Shown one piece after another: positions 1 to 7,724 of a stretch of DNA of 46,008 nucleotides (its first letter is position 1; the number at the start of each line of letters is the position of its first letter). The DNA comes from Mycobacterium colombiense (lineage in GTDB: Bacteria; Actinomycetota; Actinomycetes; Mycobacteriales; Mycobacteriaceae): positions 1 to 46,008 of the forward strand of contig NZ_QMEV01000045.1 in assembly GCF_003284935.1 (NCBI RefSeq), written 5' to 3'. Below the pieces are notes generated by a model that was not told where the DNA came from, did not search any database, and saw only the letters and a list, made by a program, of their open reading frames with translations. The position numbers were made by a program, and so were the translations under genes.

Positions 1-83
1 CCACTACACTGACCGCTGCTCACAGGTGAGGAATTTCGGCGAGCACACCTGGGGACTTTCGATGAGCGCCGTCAACTGCGGCG

Positions 84-357
84 TTAGTGTCCGCCGCCAC
101 CATGTCCGCCGCCGCCGTGGCCGCCACTACCACCATGTCCCCCTGGACCTCCGTGGTCATAGCCTCCGTGGCCATAGTAACCGTGGCCGGGTCCGGGGTC
201 CTCGCAGCCAGGATTCCAATACCCGTAGCAGGGGTGTCGGCAAGGGTCCGAGCTGGGCTTGGGCACCGGCTGCGGAGGTGGCGCTGGCAAGTCCCAAACC
301 AGCGGTCATGACGGCGGTCGCCAAAGCAAAGCGCTGTGGCTTCACCAATGGAATCAT
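84..357 (-). pseudogene. Secreted Gly/His-rich protein, frameshifted after the signal peptide
   Basis: The minus strand starts at an ATG at 355-357 and encodes a typical signal peptide (about 30 residues: basic start, hydrophobic core, then Ala-rich cleavage region ending ASATSAAGA). About 70 bases in, the other reading frame takes over and encodes APPPQPVPKPSSDPC, a Cys/Pro/Tyr stretch (CRHPCYGYWNPGC) and a Gly/His tail built from GGHGG units, ending at the TAA at 84-86. Neither frame alone is sensible: the first lacks a mature domain and the second lacks a start and an export signal. One indel near 290-300 would join them into a secreted protein of about 90 residues. The His/Gly tail and four Cys would suit metal binding, but I do not recognise a named family. 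It lies 377 bases downstream of the sensor kinase on the same strand. It could be a true pseudogene or an assembly indel. Confidence 0.6.
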
Positions 358-734
358 ATGTAATGGGTATCCAGCGACTTTGTGGCAAAATCGATGCTTG
401 GCTTAGGCCTCGGACGATTCTGCGGCAGGTTTTGGCGGGCCGGCGCATCGCGGTGATGGCATCGAGTGGCCATCATCGTCGCACACAGCCGGGCAAGGCT
501 CCCGGCGCGGGAGCACACATATGTGCGCGGCCGTCCGGACGTATGCGGCGAGCACCATAGCCGTGTCGGGACGCGCCGCCATGGCGTCGTGCCGCAGCGA
601 ACACCAGACCGCATCAGCGCCCTTCAAATGGCGTCCAACTCAGCCTTACCAATCGCGGGATGTCGTTACTAGAGGCGAACTCGGTGGCAGCACTGCTCGC
701 CCGGGGGCCGCCCCAGTCGGGATCGGCGTCGACA
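358..734. other. Intergenic stretch without a convincing gene
   Basis: The stretch lies between the sensor kinase stop and the Gly/His-rich gene. All open frames here are short and show no recognisable motif. A short palindrome (CACATATGTG, near 515) is the only structure noticed. It probably holds the promoter of the Gly/His-rich gene near its left end. Confidence 0.4.
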
Positions 735-1931
735 CTAAGTAGAGCTGGCTCTTTCGCCCGCGGATATCACGGTTTCAAGGGTGCGCTCGGCACCCGATGC
801 AGCCAGCGGCAGAGTGACGGTGAACGCGGCGCCTTTACCGACGCCGTCGCTGGCCGCAGCGACGCGTCCGTTGTGGGCCTCGACCAGCGCCTTGACGATG
901 GCTAGTCCGATTCCGCCTCCGCCGTAGCCCCGGTCGTGGGTGAGATCGGCTCGATAGAACCGTTCGAACACATGGGGTAGGTGTTCGGCGAGGATGCCCT
1001 CACCGCTGTCGACGACCGAGAGCGTAAACTCATCGCCCTCCACAGCCGCGCGGACTTCGACGCGTCCTCCCGGCGGCGTGTGGCGCAGCGCGTTGTCAAG
1101 CAGGTTGCCTAGAACCTGAGATAGCCGTTGCGAGTCCCCCCGCAGCGGGGGCAGGTTGGCAGGTAACGTGACGACCAGATCGACATGTTTGCTTCGATAG
1201 CGTTCCTGCGCGGCCGTCACGGCAGCATCGATCAGCTCGCGCACGTCGATCCAGCTAAAGGCCATCGAGAAGGCACTCTCTTCGGCTTGGGCGAGTGCAG
1301 CAGTGTCCTCGGAGAACCGCACTAGCCGGCGGGTCTGGTCGCGCAGCATCGCGGTGGTCTGCGGGGTCAGCGACCGCACCCCGTCTTCGAGCGCGTCCAT
1401 ATAGGCATCCAGCACCGAAGCGGGGGTGCGGATCTCGTGGGCCAGGTCGCCGAACAACTGGCGCCGAGTAGCGTCGACGGTCTGTAGCCGCGCCGCCATC
1501 TGGTTGAACGAGTCAACGAGGGTGTCGAAATCCTCGTCGAGGCGGGTAGGCGAAATCCGGATGTCGTATCGGCCGCGGGCGACCTCGGTCGCAGCTGCGG
1601 CGACCTCGGTGACCGACCGTTGCAGCCGGCGGCTGACATACCAGCTGACCGCCAGCGCCATCAACGCGGAAATGGCAAGGGCGCCGCCGACGGCCACGGC
1701 GGTGGCCGATCTGTAGGCATGGTCGGCATGTATTTCCAGGAAAGAGTTGACGGGCACCTTCCCATGCATGTGCTTATGGAAAAGCGGCGGTCCGACGACG
1801 GCGGCAATTGCCCAGGTGGCCGCTGCACCGGCGGCGAGCACTAGTGTCTGGGCCAGCACTAGGCGCAACCCGATGCCGGGCCGGCGCAAGAACCGGCGCG
1901 GCTTCGCACCCGGTGTGGTGTTGTCACTCAT
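735..1931 (-). CDS. Membrane sensor histidine kinase (HAMP, HisKA, HATPase)
   Basis: This 398-residue kinase starts at the ATG at 1929-1931 (MSDNTTPG); the open frame extends to 2093, but that part has no kinase character. Order of parts: TM1 at about 22-46; an extracytoplasmic loop of about 28 residues containing HKHMHGK and HADH; TM2 at about 75-99; HAMP at about 100-150; the H-box LAHEIRTP with phospho-accepting His165; the N-box NLLDNALRH; the G-boxes DSGEG and GGGGIGLAI; and a PLPLA end. It should autophosphorylate and pass phosphate to a regulator, here presumably the receiver protein just upstream (2247-2693). The very short loop with five histidines could bind a metal ion directly, which fits the copper genes in the window, but GPPLFHxHM loops occur in many actinobacterial kinases, so the ligand is an inference. 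Confidence 0.9.
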   Translation of the reverse strand: MSDNTTPGAKPRRFLRRPGIGLRLVLAQTLVLAAGAAATWAIAAVVGPPLFHKHMHGKVPVNSFLEIHADHAYRSATAVAVGGALAISALMALAVSWYVSRRLQRSVTEVAAAATEVARGRYDIRISPTRLDEDFDTLVDSFNQMAARLQTVDATRRQLFGDLAHEIRTPASVLDAYMDALEDGVRSLTPQTTAMLRDQTRRLVRFSEDTAALAQAEESAFSMAFSWIDVRELIDAAVTAAQERYRSKHVDLVVTLPANLPPLRGDSQRLSQVLGNLLDNALRHTPPGGRVEVRAAVEGDEFTLSVVDSGEGILAEHLPHVFERFYRADLTHDRGYGGGGIGLAIVKALVEAHNGRVAAASDGVGKGAAFTVTLPLAASGAERTLETVISAGERASST

Positions 1932-1994
1932 TGGCCAATTCCCATCCGATATTCGACGCCGGTCACGGGCGATAATCGATCGCGGCCCAATTGC

Positions 1995-2040
1995 TCGTCG
2001 CCGTGTTCGTTCGACTGTCGTCGCCGTGTTCGCTCGACTG
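1995..2040. repeat. 23-bp tandem direct repeat, two copies
   Basis: Two adjacent 23-base copies, 1995-2017 and 2018-2040, begin TCGTCGCCGTGTTCG and differ at one base (T2010 against C2033). They lie in the 315-base gap between the receiver-only regulator and the kinase start, 64 bases upstream of the kinase. Direct repeats of this kind can be binding sites for OmpR-type regulators, but the unit is longer than a typical half-site, so a simple duplication is equally possible. Confidence 0.7.
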
Positions 2041-2246
2041 TATGCGAAGGGCCTTGCCGAGCCGGTCTGGACGAGGTGATCTTTCCTCCCCAAGGTCTAC
2101 GCGGGTCAAGCCCTTTGTCGTGATGTGAGAGGTGACTCGGTCGACTGCCCTTCTGGGTCGCAGTCTAGGCCTTTCGCCATTCCGCAGGAGTCAAGTTGCG
2201 TGCCAGGCAAGAAGTGCACGAAGGCGACGCACCGAAATTCCGCCTG

Positions 2247-2693
2247 CTAGTCGGCCGTGGCCTTGGTGCCGACGTCCCCGCTCCCTGGCTGCATAGTGCG
2301 CGGTCGGCGCAGCATCGCGAGGATGCGGGCGACGAGTTCGCGGGGCCTAAAGGGCTTGGTCACATAGTCGTCGGCGCCGACCGACAATCCGATCAGCGTG
2401 TCCGCCTCGGTGCCGCGGGCAGTCAACATCACAACATAGGCATCGGAGAAGGTGCGCAGCTGGCGGCAGGTTTCAATGCCGTCCATCCCCGGCAAGCCCA
2501 GATCAAGAACAACAACATCAGGGTGAAACGCACGGGCCAAAGTGAGCGCATCGGACCCGTCGTGAGCGATACATACTTCGAACTGCTCATGCTCGAGATA
2601 ACTGGCGACCACTCCCGCCAGCGAAACTTCGTTGTCGACCACCAATGCCCGATGGCCTGCGCCGGTCACTGAAGTCTGCGGCACTGTTTCCAT
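2247..2693 (-). CDS. Response regulator, receiver domain only (C-terminal DNA-binding domain missing)
   Basis: The protein is 148 residues. The receiver domain runs from about 13 to 128, with acidic residue D20 (followed by N21 instead of a second Asp), phospho-acceptor D64 in VVLDLGLPG, T91 and K113 in YVTKPFRPRE. The last motif and the LRRPR linker are typical of OmpR/PhoB regulators, which normally continue with a winged-helix domain of about 90 residues. Here the frame ends at TAG soon after the linker. I translated the next 150 or so bases in three frames and saw no winged-helix sequence. The 315-base gap before the kinase is about the size of the missing domain. Such a protein can be phosphorylated but should not bind DNA, so it is either a decayed regulator or a stand-alone receiver. 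It is upstream of, and same strand as, the kinase. Confidence 0.85.
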   Translation of the reverse strand: METVPQTSVTGAGHRALVVDNEVSLAGVVASYLEHEQFEVCIAHDGSDALTLARAFHPDVVVLDLGLPGMDGIETCRQLRTFSDAYVVMLTARGTEADTLIGLSVGADDYVTKPFRPRELVARILAMLRRPRTMQPGSGDVGTKATAD

Positions 2694-3174
2694 CCGTCCA
2701 TAATGCCTGCCGCGATCATGCTGTATCAGTTTTCCGGCGCTTGAGCGATGTCGAGGGAATCTTCGCGCGTTCTGCGCTGGTGTCGCGGCGATCGTCCCCT
2801 TCGACCGGGAACCTGTCGGTGTCCTCGGATTGTCATGACCGAATTCTTACCGAGCCTGCTTCTGCCGCGCGGGCTCTCACCGCCCCGACCGCTGCGGCTC
2901 CGGTTTCTCCTCACCGGCGAGAATGACTCGCGCAATACTCTGGGGGAGCAAGTTGGGATCAGTGAGGCGCGGTGGTCTCACCACCCTTGTCACCACATCA
3001 TCAGACTGGCGCGCCGCGCCCGCGTGATTCTACGCTGACTTTGCTGATGGCTTTAAGGATCATCGCCGCGCTGATCGTTAGTGACCGGACGGGCACGTGC
3101 CGTTGCCGCCGGGCCTCGGCCATGAAGGATCCAACATCCTTGTCGCCCTTAACGACTGCGCCTCTTGAGCAAGG
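2694..3174. other. Divergent intergenic region
   Basis: This stretch separates the regulator/kinase pair (minus) from the LpqS-like gene (plus). No frame gives a recognisable protein. In M. tuberculosis the place to the left of lpqS is held by the multicopper oxidase gene mmcO; nothing like it is visible here. I looked for a TACCC...GGGTA copper box and found none. Confidence 0.4.
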
Positions 3175-3728
3175 ATGCTCGGCGAAGTCAGTTCAAACTG
3201 CTCCGTCAAGCCGTGCGTTCTTTCGCAACAAGTAGGACCTTGTAAGTTGCTGGTTCGCAATGCACAGGTCAGGTGCGCGGTTCCGATTTTTGGGTCGCGG
3301 TGCTGTTACAGTCGGGTCATTGTAAGTTTCAGCGGCACCCCGACGAGTTTTCGCCTGAGGTCCACCGTTCTCGTGTTCGGCGCGGCGGTGCTACTCGTCT
3401 TGGGCGCCAGAGTCGTCCTGCCCTGCTGTGAAGCCTCCCCGGTCCATCCACATCGCTCGGTATCGGCATCTGCGGATCGTGTTCTCGCGCTTGCCAGTCA
3501 CGACCATGTTCAGGATGAATCCATCTGTTCGTCCGACATATCTGCTGCTGCGGTCTTACCGCGAATCGCGCCGCGGGCCGGTTCTGATTTCATCGCCATG
3601 GCGGGCATCGCCATTGCCGGGTGGCTGGCGGCCATGCTGTCGCCAATGATGCGGCCGCCGGCCGGTCGGCTCGCGGCTTCGTGACCGGCAACCAAATTTT
3701 GTCCCGGTTATGCATCACTCGTCGCTGA
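3175..3728 (+). pseudogene. lpqS: LpqS-like copper-regulon envelope protein with C-terminal frameshift
   Basis: The open frame from ATG 3175 to TGA 3684 holds a hydrophobic N-terminal segment (STVLVFGAAVLLVLGARVV), an HPHRS/SHDH histidine stretch, the segment AAAVLPRIAP and a second hydrophobic segment (IAMAGIAIAGWLAAML). LpqS of M. tuberculosis ends TGQDLLTRFCLARR. The equivalent here, VTGNQILSRLCITRR followed by TGA, is present at 3681-3728 but in the next frame, so a one-base loss near 3680 has separated it. The start is uncertain: ATG 3175, TTG 3247 and GTG 3373 are all in frame, and a start close to 3330 would suit the signal segment. Identification rests on the C-terminal motif, the VLPR motif and the following cysK2, the same order as Rv0847-Rv0848. 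Known lpqS is under the copper repressor RicR; no clear box is seen here. Confidence 0.65.
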
Positions 3729-3833
3729 CCGGTCATCGTCAGACCGGTGGCTCTGCTGCCATCACGGTTGGTGACTGCTGTCATTGTCAGCTGCCGCGCT
3801 GTGCCGCGGCTTTCACGCAGAAGCGACGATCAC

Positions 3834-4943
3834 ATGAATTCTGCCTTACCTCCTGAGAACAACCGACCCATAGCATCTCAGCCTGTTGCGCTGGGCATGC
3901 AGGGACGGGCGAACACGATTGTCGGCACCACGCCGGTGTTGCGGGTGTCCGCGCCGTTCAGTGAACCGGACCGCGGCTTCTGGGCCAAGCTCGAGGGACT
4001 TAATCCCGGTGGTATGAAGGACCGCCCTGCGGTGCACATGGTGGAACAAGCTCGGGCGCGCGGAGACCTGCTGCCCGGTGCGCGAATCGTCGAATCCACC
4101 AGCGGCACCATGGGCTTGGGTTTGGCGTTGGCCGGGACCGTGTACGGGCATCCGGTCACCGTGGTCACCGATCCCGGCATGGAGCCGATCATCGAGCGCA
4201 TGCTCACTGCCTACGGCGCCCACCTCGATCTGGTCGCCGAGCCTGATCCGGTCGGTGGGTGGCAGCAGGCGCGCAAGAACCGGGTCGCCGAGCTGTTGGC
4301 CGAAGATCCGCATACCTGGTATCCCGACCAGTACAACAACCCCGACAACGTGGACGCCTACAGACCGCTGGCCTTGGAACTTATTTCCCAACTAGGAAAT
4401 ATTGACGTACTGGTGTGCTCGGTGGGAACCGGTGGACATTCGGCGGGGGTGGCGCGGGTGCTGCGCGAATACAACCCTGACCTGAAGCTGATCGGCGTGG
4501 ATACCATCGGCTCCACCATCTTCGGGCAACCAGCCGCCCCCCGACTGATCCGCGGCCTCGGGTCAAGCATTTATCCCGGCAACGTGGACTATCCAGCCTT
4601 CAACGAAGCACACTGGGTTGCCCCTGCAGAGGCGGTATGGGCATGTCGTACCCTGGCTTCGACCCAATACGTCAGCGGCGGCTGGAGTGTGGGCGCGGTC
4701 GCACTTGTCGCGGGCTGGGCCGTCCGAACACACCCGCGCGGCACCACCATCGCCGCGGTATTCCCGGACGGGCCGCAACGCTACTTCGACACCATTTATA
4801 ACGACGATTACTGCCGCGAGCACGCTCTGCTCGACGTCGAAGCGCCGCGCGAACCGGCGGTCATCAGGCACCCCACCGAACGCGTCGTGCAGTCCTGGAC
4901 CCGCTGCCCCGTCGTCATCGACCCGGCCGCCGGAAAGCGTTGA
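3834..4943 (+). CDS. cysK2: PLP-dependent cysteine synthase family enzyme, CysK2 type
   Basis: The protein is 369 residues from ATG 3834 (MNSALPPENN), close to the 372 residues of M. tuberculosis CysK2; the open frame extends to 3747 but that part looks non-coding. It has the fold-type II PLP signature: Schiff-base Lys62 in NPGGMKDRPA, the phosphate and substrate loop STSGTMG, and a glycine-rich GTGGHSAG segment that cradles the PLP phosphate. CysK2 of M. tuberculosis makes S-sulfocysteine from O-phosphoserine and thiosulfate and can also make cysteine. The conserved LpqS-CysK2 order supports the assignment over plain CysK or CysM. It starts about 105 bases after the LpqS reading ends. A decayed transposase follows directly, so the downstream part of the ancestral locus has been replaced. 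Confidence 0.85.
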   Translation: MNSALPPENNRPIASQPVALGMQGRANTIVGTTPVLRVSAPFSEPDRGFWAKLEGLNPGGMKDRPAVHMVEQARARGDLLPGARIVESTSGTMGLGLALAGTVYGHPVTVVTDPGMEPIIERMLTAYGAHLDLVAEPDPVGGWQQARKNRVAELLAEDPHTWYPDQYNNPDNVDAYRPLALELISQLGNIDVLVCSVGTGGHSAGVARVLREYNPDLKLIGVDTIGSTIFGQPAAPRLIRGLGSSIYPGNVDYPAFNEAHWVAPAEAVWACRTLASTQYVSGGWSVGAVALVAGWAVRTHPRGTTIAAVFPDGPQRYFDTIYNDDYCREHALLDVEAPREPAVIRHPTERVVQSWTRCPVVIDPAAGKR

Positions 4944-4989
4944 CGGGCTTCATCGCCAGCCCCGCAGCTTGGTCCGCCGAGCCCGGATG

Positions 4990-5135
4990 TAACCAGTTCG
5001 GCATCAACGCGACGATGGAGTGGGTCGATTGGTTCAACACCGGCGGCACAGCACAAGCTCGACTACGTTTCGGCCGAGGAATACGAGGCCGCCTGGGACT
5101 GTGCGACTAACGGTGTTTCCGGCCTGACACGCTAG
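4990..5135 (+). pseudogene. Remnant of an IS3-family transposase C-terminus
   Basis: Translation gives INATMEWVDWFNT in one frame (about 5002-5040) and, after a shift, KLDYVSAEEYEAAWD in another (about 5053-5100), ending at the TAG at 5133-5135. In IS3-family OrfB proteins these two pieces are continuous (EWVDWFNxRRLHxxLGYxxPxEYExA). So only the last 45 or so codons survive, with an internal frameshift and a lost RRLH segment. No inverted repeats were found around it. Confidence 0.6.
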
Positions 5136-5162
5136 GCGTTGCTTGGCGAGGAAGGTGCCGTG

Positions 5163-5504
5163 ATGACGACACTGGATGATGTGACGAAGAATAAGTCGGC
5201 CGAACTCCCGGCTGAGCAGCAGGCCGCGGTCGAGTTGGTGCGGCTGGCGCAAGAACAGGGGCTGTCGCTGACCGGCCCTGACGGGCTGCTCAAACAGCTG
5301 ACCAAAACGGTAATCGAGTCGGCTTTGAACGAGGAGATGACCGAGCACCTGGGCTATGAGAAGCATGACCCGGCGGGTGCGGGTAGCGGCAATATTGGCA
5401 ATGGAACGCGCTCCAAGACGGTGCTGACCGACACCACCGGCGCCGTCGTGATTCGTTGGACCCCGGTGACAGGCGCGCCCACGACGCCAGGTGCCCGGCG
5501 GTAG
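5163..5504 (+). pseudogene. Truncated IS256-family (mutator) transposase, N-terminal fragment
   Basis: The fragment has 113 codons from ATG 5163 (MTTLDDVTKNKS); the upstream ATG at 5139 is in frame but less likely. The middle carries the usual N-terminal sequence of IS256-type transposases: LTGPDGLLKQLTKTVIESAL, EEMTEHLGYEKHD, NGTRSKTVLTD. Full-length family members have about 410 residues with a DDE triad; here the family likeness stops at TGAVVI, where EVPRDR is expected, and a foreign 20-residue tail follows. No catalytic residue remains, so it cannot transpose. It lies next to the IS3 remnant, showing that this spot was an insertion hot spot. Confidence 0.8.
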
Positions 5505-5751
5505 GAACAGGGGGTATGACAACTGATTGTGCGCTGCCCGCATAATTTCAGTGGCGTAATTCAGCTCCCACGCTGTCATACAGTTGCGCGTCATGGTTGC
5601 CTCGACTGGGGAAGAACATGCCACGTCAGCCCGCATCACCGCACTTTCATCCGAAACCACCGCGGTGGTCGACCGGAAAATGCCTGGGTGGTCACCGAAG
5701 ATGGGTCAGACCTCTAACCATGCTCGATCGGGAATTCGCCGGCGTAACACT

Positions 5752-7002
5752 ATGAACGCACGCTATCTTGGGTTTCTCCGTTGTCCCCGGTGCGGAGTGC
5801 AAGCACCAGAAGACCAAGCATCGTTGGGATGCCCGGCCTGCGCCCGCCACGGCATCGGAGTCAATCTGGCCCCTGCATACGCGTTGGCGCCGGGTCCGTT
5901 GCCGTGGCAGGCGTCGCAGCCGGGCATTTTCGGCTTTCGCGGATTGTTGCCGTTGGCGCCAGACGACGTCCCGGTGAGCCTGGGCGAAGGTGGGACGCCT
6001 CTGGTTTCGTTGCGTCGGCTGGGGACACGACTGGGCTTGCGCAGACTCATGCTCAAAGACGAAGCGCGCAATCCGACATGGTCATACAAGGACAGGCTCG
6101 CAGCGGTCGCCGTCACGAAGGCGGCGGCCTTTGGAGCTTCAACCGTCGTCGTCTCCTCGACCGGCAACCACGGCGCAGCGGTCGCCGCCTACGCCGCCGC
6201 CGCGGGGCTTGGCTGCGTGGTGCTCACCGTGTCGTCAGTGCCGCGCGAGATCAGGATTCTGATGCAGGCCTACGGCGCCTGCGTCGTCGCTTACGACAAC
6301 GGCCCGGACCGGTGGGCGGTGATGCGGGCGGCCGTCGAGGCGTTCGGCTGGATGCCGGTATCCGGGCTTGTGACTCCCCAGATCGGCTCCAATCCGTTTG
6401 GCATTCAGGGGTACAAGACGATCGCCTTCGAGCTGTGGCGCCAACTCGGCGAAACGCCCGACGTTGTCGTGGTGCCAACCGCCCACGGTGACGGGTTGGC
6501 CGGTCTTCGCCGGGGATTTTCCGACCTCGTCGGTTTGGGTCTTATCAGCCGCATGCCTAGGTTGGTCGCGGTCGACCCGTTCGGCGCCTACGTCGGCGGG
6601 CTCCATCGCGAAGAAGGAGAGCAGCCAACTGTTGCCACTCAGCCGTCAATGGCGTTTTCCGTGGCGACGCGGAGGGCCACCTATCAGGGATTGGACGCCA
6701 TAAGAGCCACCAACGGGACGGCGATCGCCGAACCAAGCAATGACGCGATCGCGCGCATGCAACTCGAATTGGCCTCGACCGAAGGCATTTACGCAGAAGG
6801 GGCGTCCGTGTTGGCGGTGCTCGCAGCTCAACAACTTGCCGAGCGGAGGTGGATCGATCCTGATGAGAGCGTGGTGGTGTTGTCGACGTCGACCGGGTTG
6901 AAGGATCCCGGCTCGTCCGCGAGCCATTTGCCGGATCTACCGGTGCTTGAACCCACCCTGACAGCTCTCGAAGGTGCGCTGCCGAAAGGCATGTGCCGGT
7001 GA
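5752..7002 (+). CDS. Threonine synthase-like PLP enzyme with N-terminal zinc ribbon
   Basis: The protein is 416 residues from ATG 5752 (MNARYLGFLRC); the frame is open back to 5584 but the extra part has no homologous look. Residues 11-30 hold a CPRC...CPAC zinc ribbon as in many archaeal-type threonine synthases. The PLP fold-type II core follows: Lys113 in WSYKDRLA as Schiff base, SSTGNHGAA as phosphate loop, and a late VLSTSTGLKDP segment. Threonine synthase makes threonine from O-phosphohomoserine. Because mycobacteria have a housekeeping thrC beside hom and thrB, this isolated copy may act on another substrate. It sits downstream of cysK2, itself an O-phospho-amino-acid user, with only dead IS fragments between. 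The upstream 247 bases contain an 8-base inverted repeat (GTATGACA at 5514-5521, TGTCATAC at 5574-5581). Confidence 0.8.
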   Translation: MNARYLGFLRCPRCGVQAPEDQASLGCPACARHGIGVNLAPAYALAPGPLPWQASQPGIFGFRGLLPLAPDDVPVSLGEGGTPLVSLRRLGTRLGLRRLMLKDEARNPTWSYKDRLAAVAVTKAAAFGASTVVVSSTGNHGAAVAAYAAAAGLGCVVLTVSSVPREIRILMQAYGACVVAYDNGPDRWAVMRAAVEAFGWMPVSGLVTPQIGSNPFGIQGYKTIAFELWRQLGETPDVVVVPTAHGDGLAGLRRGFSDLVGLGLISRMPRLVAVDPFGAYVGGLHREEGEQPTVATQPSMAFSVATRRATYQGLDAIRATNGTAIAEPSNDAIARMQLELASTEGIYAEGASVLAVLAAQQLAERRWIDPDESVVVLSTSTGLKDPGSSASHLPDLPVLEPTLTALEGALPKGMCR

Positions 7003-7422
7003 CGCTGCAGGCCTGCGTGACCGCGGTGATCGTGGCCCCACCCGACAGCTGGTTCCTTGCGACGTTGTATTCCAAGTGGAAGTTCGTAGCGCGACTCAGC
7101 TCCGGCTCGATCACGGCGGCGCCAGCGCGCGCACTTTTCCGGCCGCCTCGGCAGGATTCCTCACGCGGCGATGTTCTCGGTTTGGCCGCCGATCGCCCGG
7201 CCCCGGCGTGTCTTGCGGAACACCCACGGCGCGATGGGATTTCCCTGCCAGCGGGTCGACGACGGCACGTGCTCGCGCGAACCAGGGGGCCGCCACCGTC
7301 TGCACGAAGGCTTCGGACACCTCGTTGCGCCACACATGACTCCGATGGATTTGACCTGGCCCCAGGGGCCAGCTTCTACCGTCGCGTATCCGGGCAGGAT
7401 CAACACCACAAGGAGGTGACAA
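7003..7422. other. Intergenic stretch upstream of the metallothionein-like gene
   Basis: Open frames run through this stretch on both strands, but none shows a recognisable domain or a good ribosome site. A 17-base palindrome at 7356-7372 is the clear structure (listed separately). Decayed coding sequence cannot be excluded. Confidence 0.4.
7356..7372. promoter_or_regulatory. 17-bp palindrome, candidate metal-regulator operator
   Basis: CTGGCCCC-A-GGGGCCAG is a perfect inverted repeat with a single central base, 50 bases upstream of the metallothionein-like start codon. A C-run followed by a G-run resembles CsoR/RicR-family copper operators, though the flanking TA...TA of the usual box is missing. 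It could also be a small RNA hairpin. Confidence 0.4.
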
Positions 7423-7569
7423 ATGCCATTCCGCGAAGGCGACGTCTGCCGCTGCCCGCTTCCAGATTGCGGATGCGAGGTGACGGTAACCGAGAGCGCA
7501 CCCCCGGATCGCCGGTGCCAGCAGAATCCGACCTGCTGCTGCGGGCAGACGATGGAGAAAGTCGGCTGA
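7423..7569 (+). CDS. Small Cys-rich metallothionein-like protein (48 aa)
   Basis: ATG 7423 follows a near-perfect Shine-Dalgarno (AAGGAGGTGA at 7410-7419, 3 bases before the start codon). The 48-residue product has eight cysteines: C9, C11, C16, C18, C32, C38, C39 and C40. They are arranged as CxC, CxC and a CCC run (CRCPLPDCGCEV ... PTCCCGQ). This is the composition of a metallothionein, a soluble Cu(I) or Zn(II) buffer. The M. tuberculosis copper metallothionein MymT (53 residues, CGCRV motif) has similar size and a CxC-rich pattern, and GCGCEV here resembles it, but the alignment is too short to call orthology. The gene precedes a Met-rich membrane protein on the same strand (156-base gap), which strengthens a copper role. 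Confidence 0.75.
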   Translation: MPFREGDVCRCPLPDCGCEVTVTESAPPDRRCQQNPTCCCGQTMEKVG

Positions 7570-7724
7570 TTCGAGTACGCCGGTCCGCCGAACTAGGTAC
7601 AGCCTGCCCATACACCGAAACCAAGATCAGACCAGGCAGCCTCAGTTCAAACGCAAGCCCATCGGTGGATTCGGGCTAAGTGTGTATGGTTCGGCCTGGA
7701 AGACCCACAGAAAGGTAAGAACCA

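Noticed and set aside
2170..2246. A minus-strand frame in the gap reads LARNLTPAEWRKA, like the end of WD40-type proteins or the ELTPTEF helix of a winged-helix regulator
   Set aside because: Only about 12 residues match, a stop follows, and nothing supports either family on both sides; chance is sufficient.
5034..5660. Minus-strand frame of 208 codons over the transposase fragments
   Set aside because: It is the complement of the IS256 fragment and contains no motif of its own.
6557..7333. Minus-strand 258-codon frame overlapping the threonine synthase-like gene end
   Set aside because: It is Arg/Pro-rich and overlaps a clear PLP enzyme for over half its length; the remaining part has no family likeness.
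7111..7611. Minus-strand frame of 166 codons across the metallothionein-like gene
   Set aside because: It has no recognisable domain or ribosome site, and the opposite strand has a Cys-patterned small gene with a strong Shine-Dalgarno.
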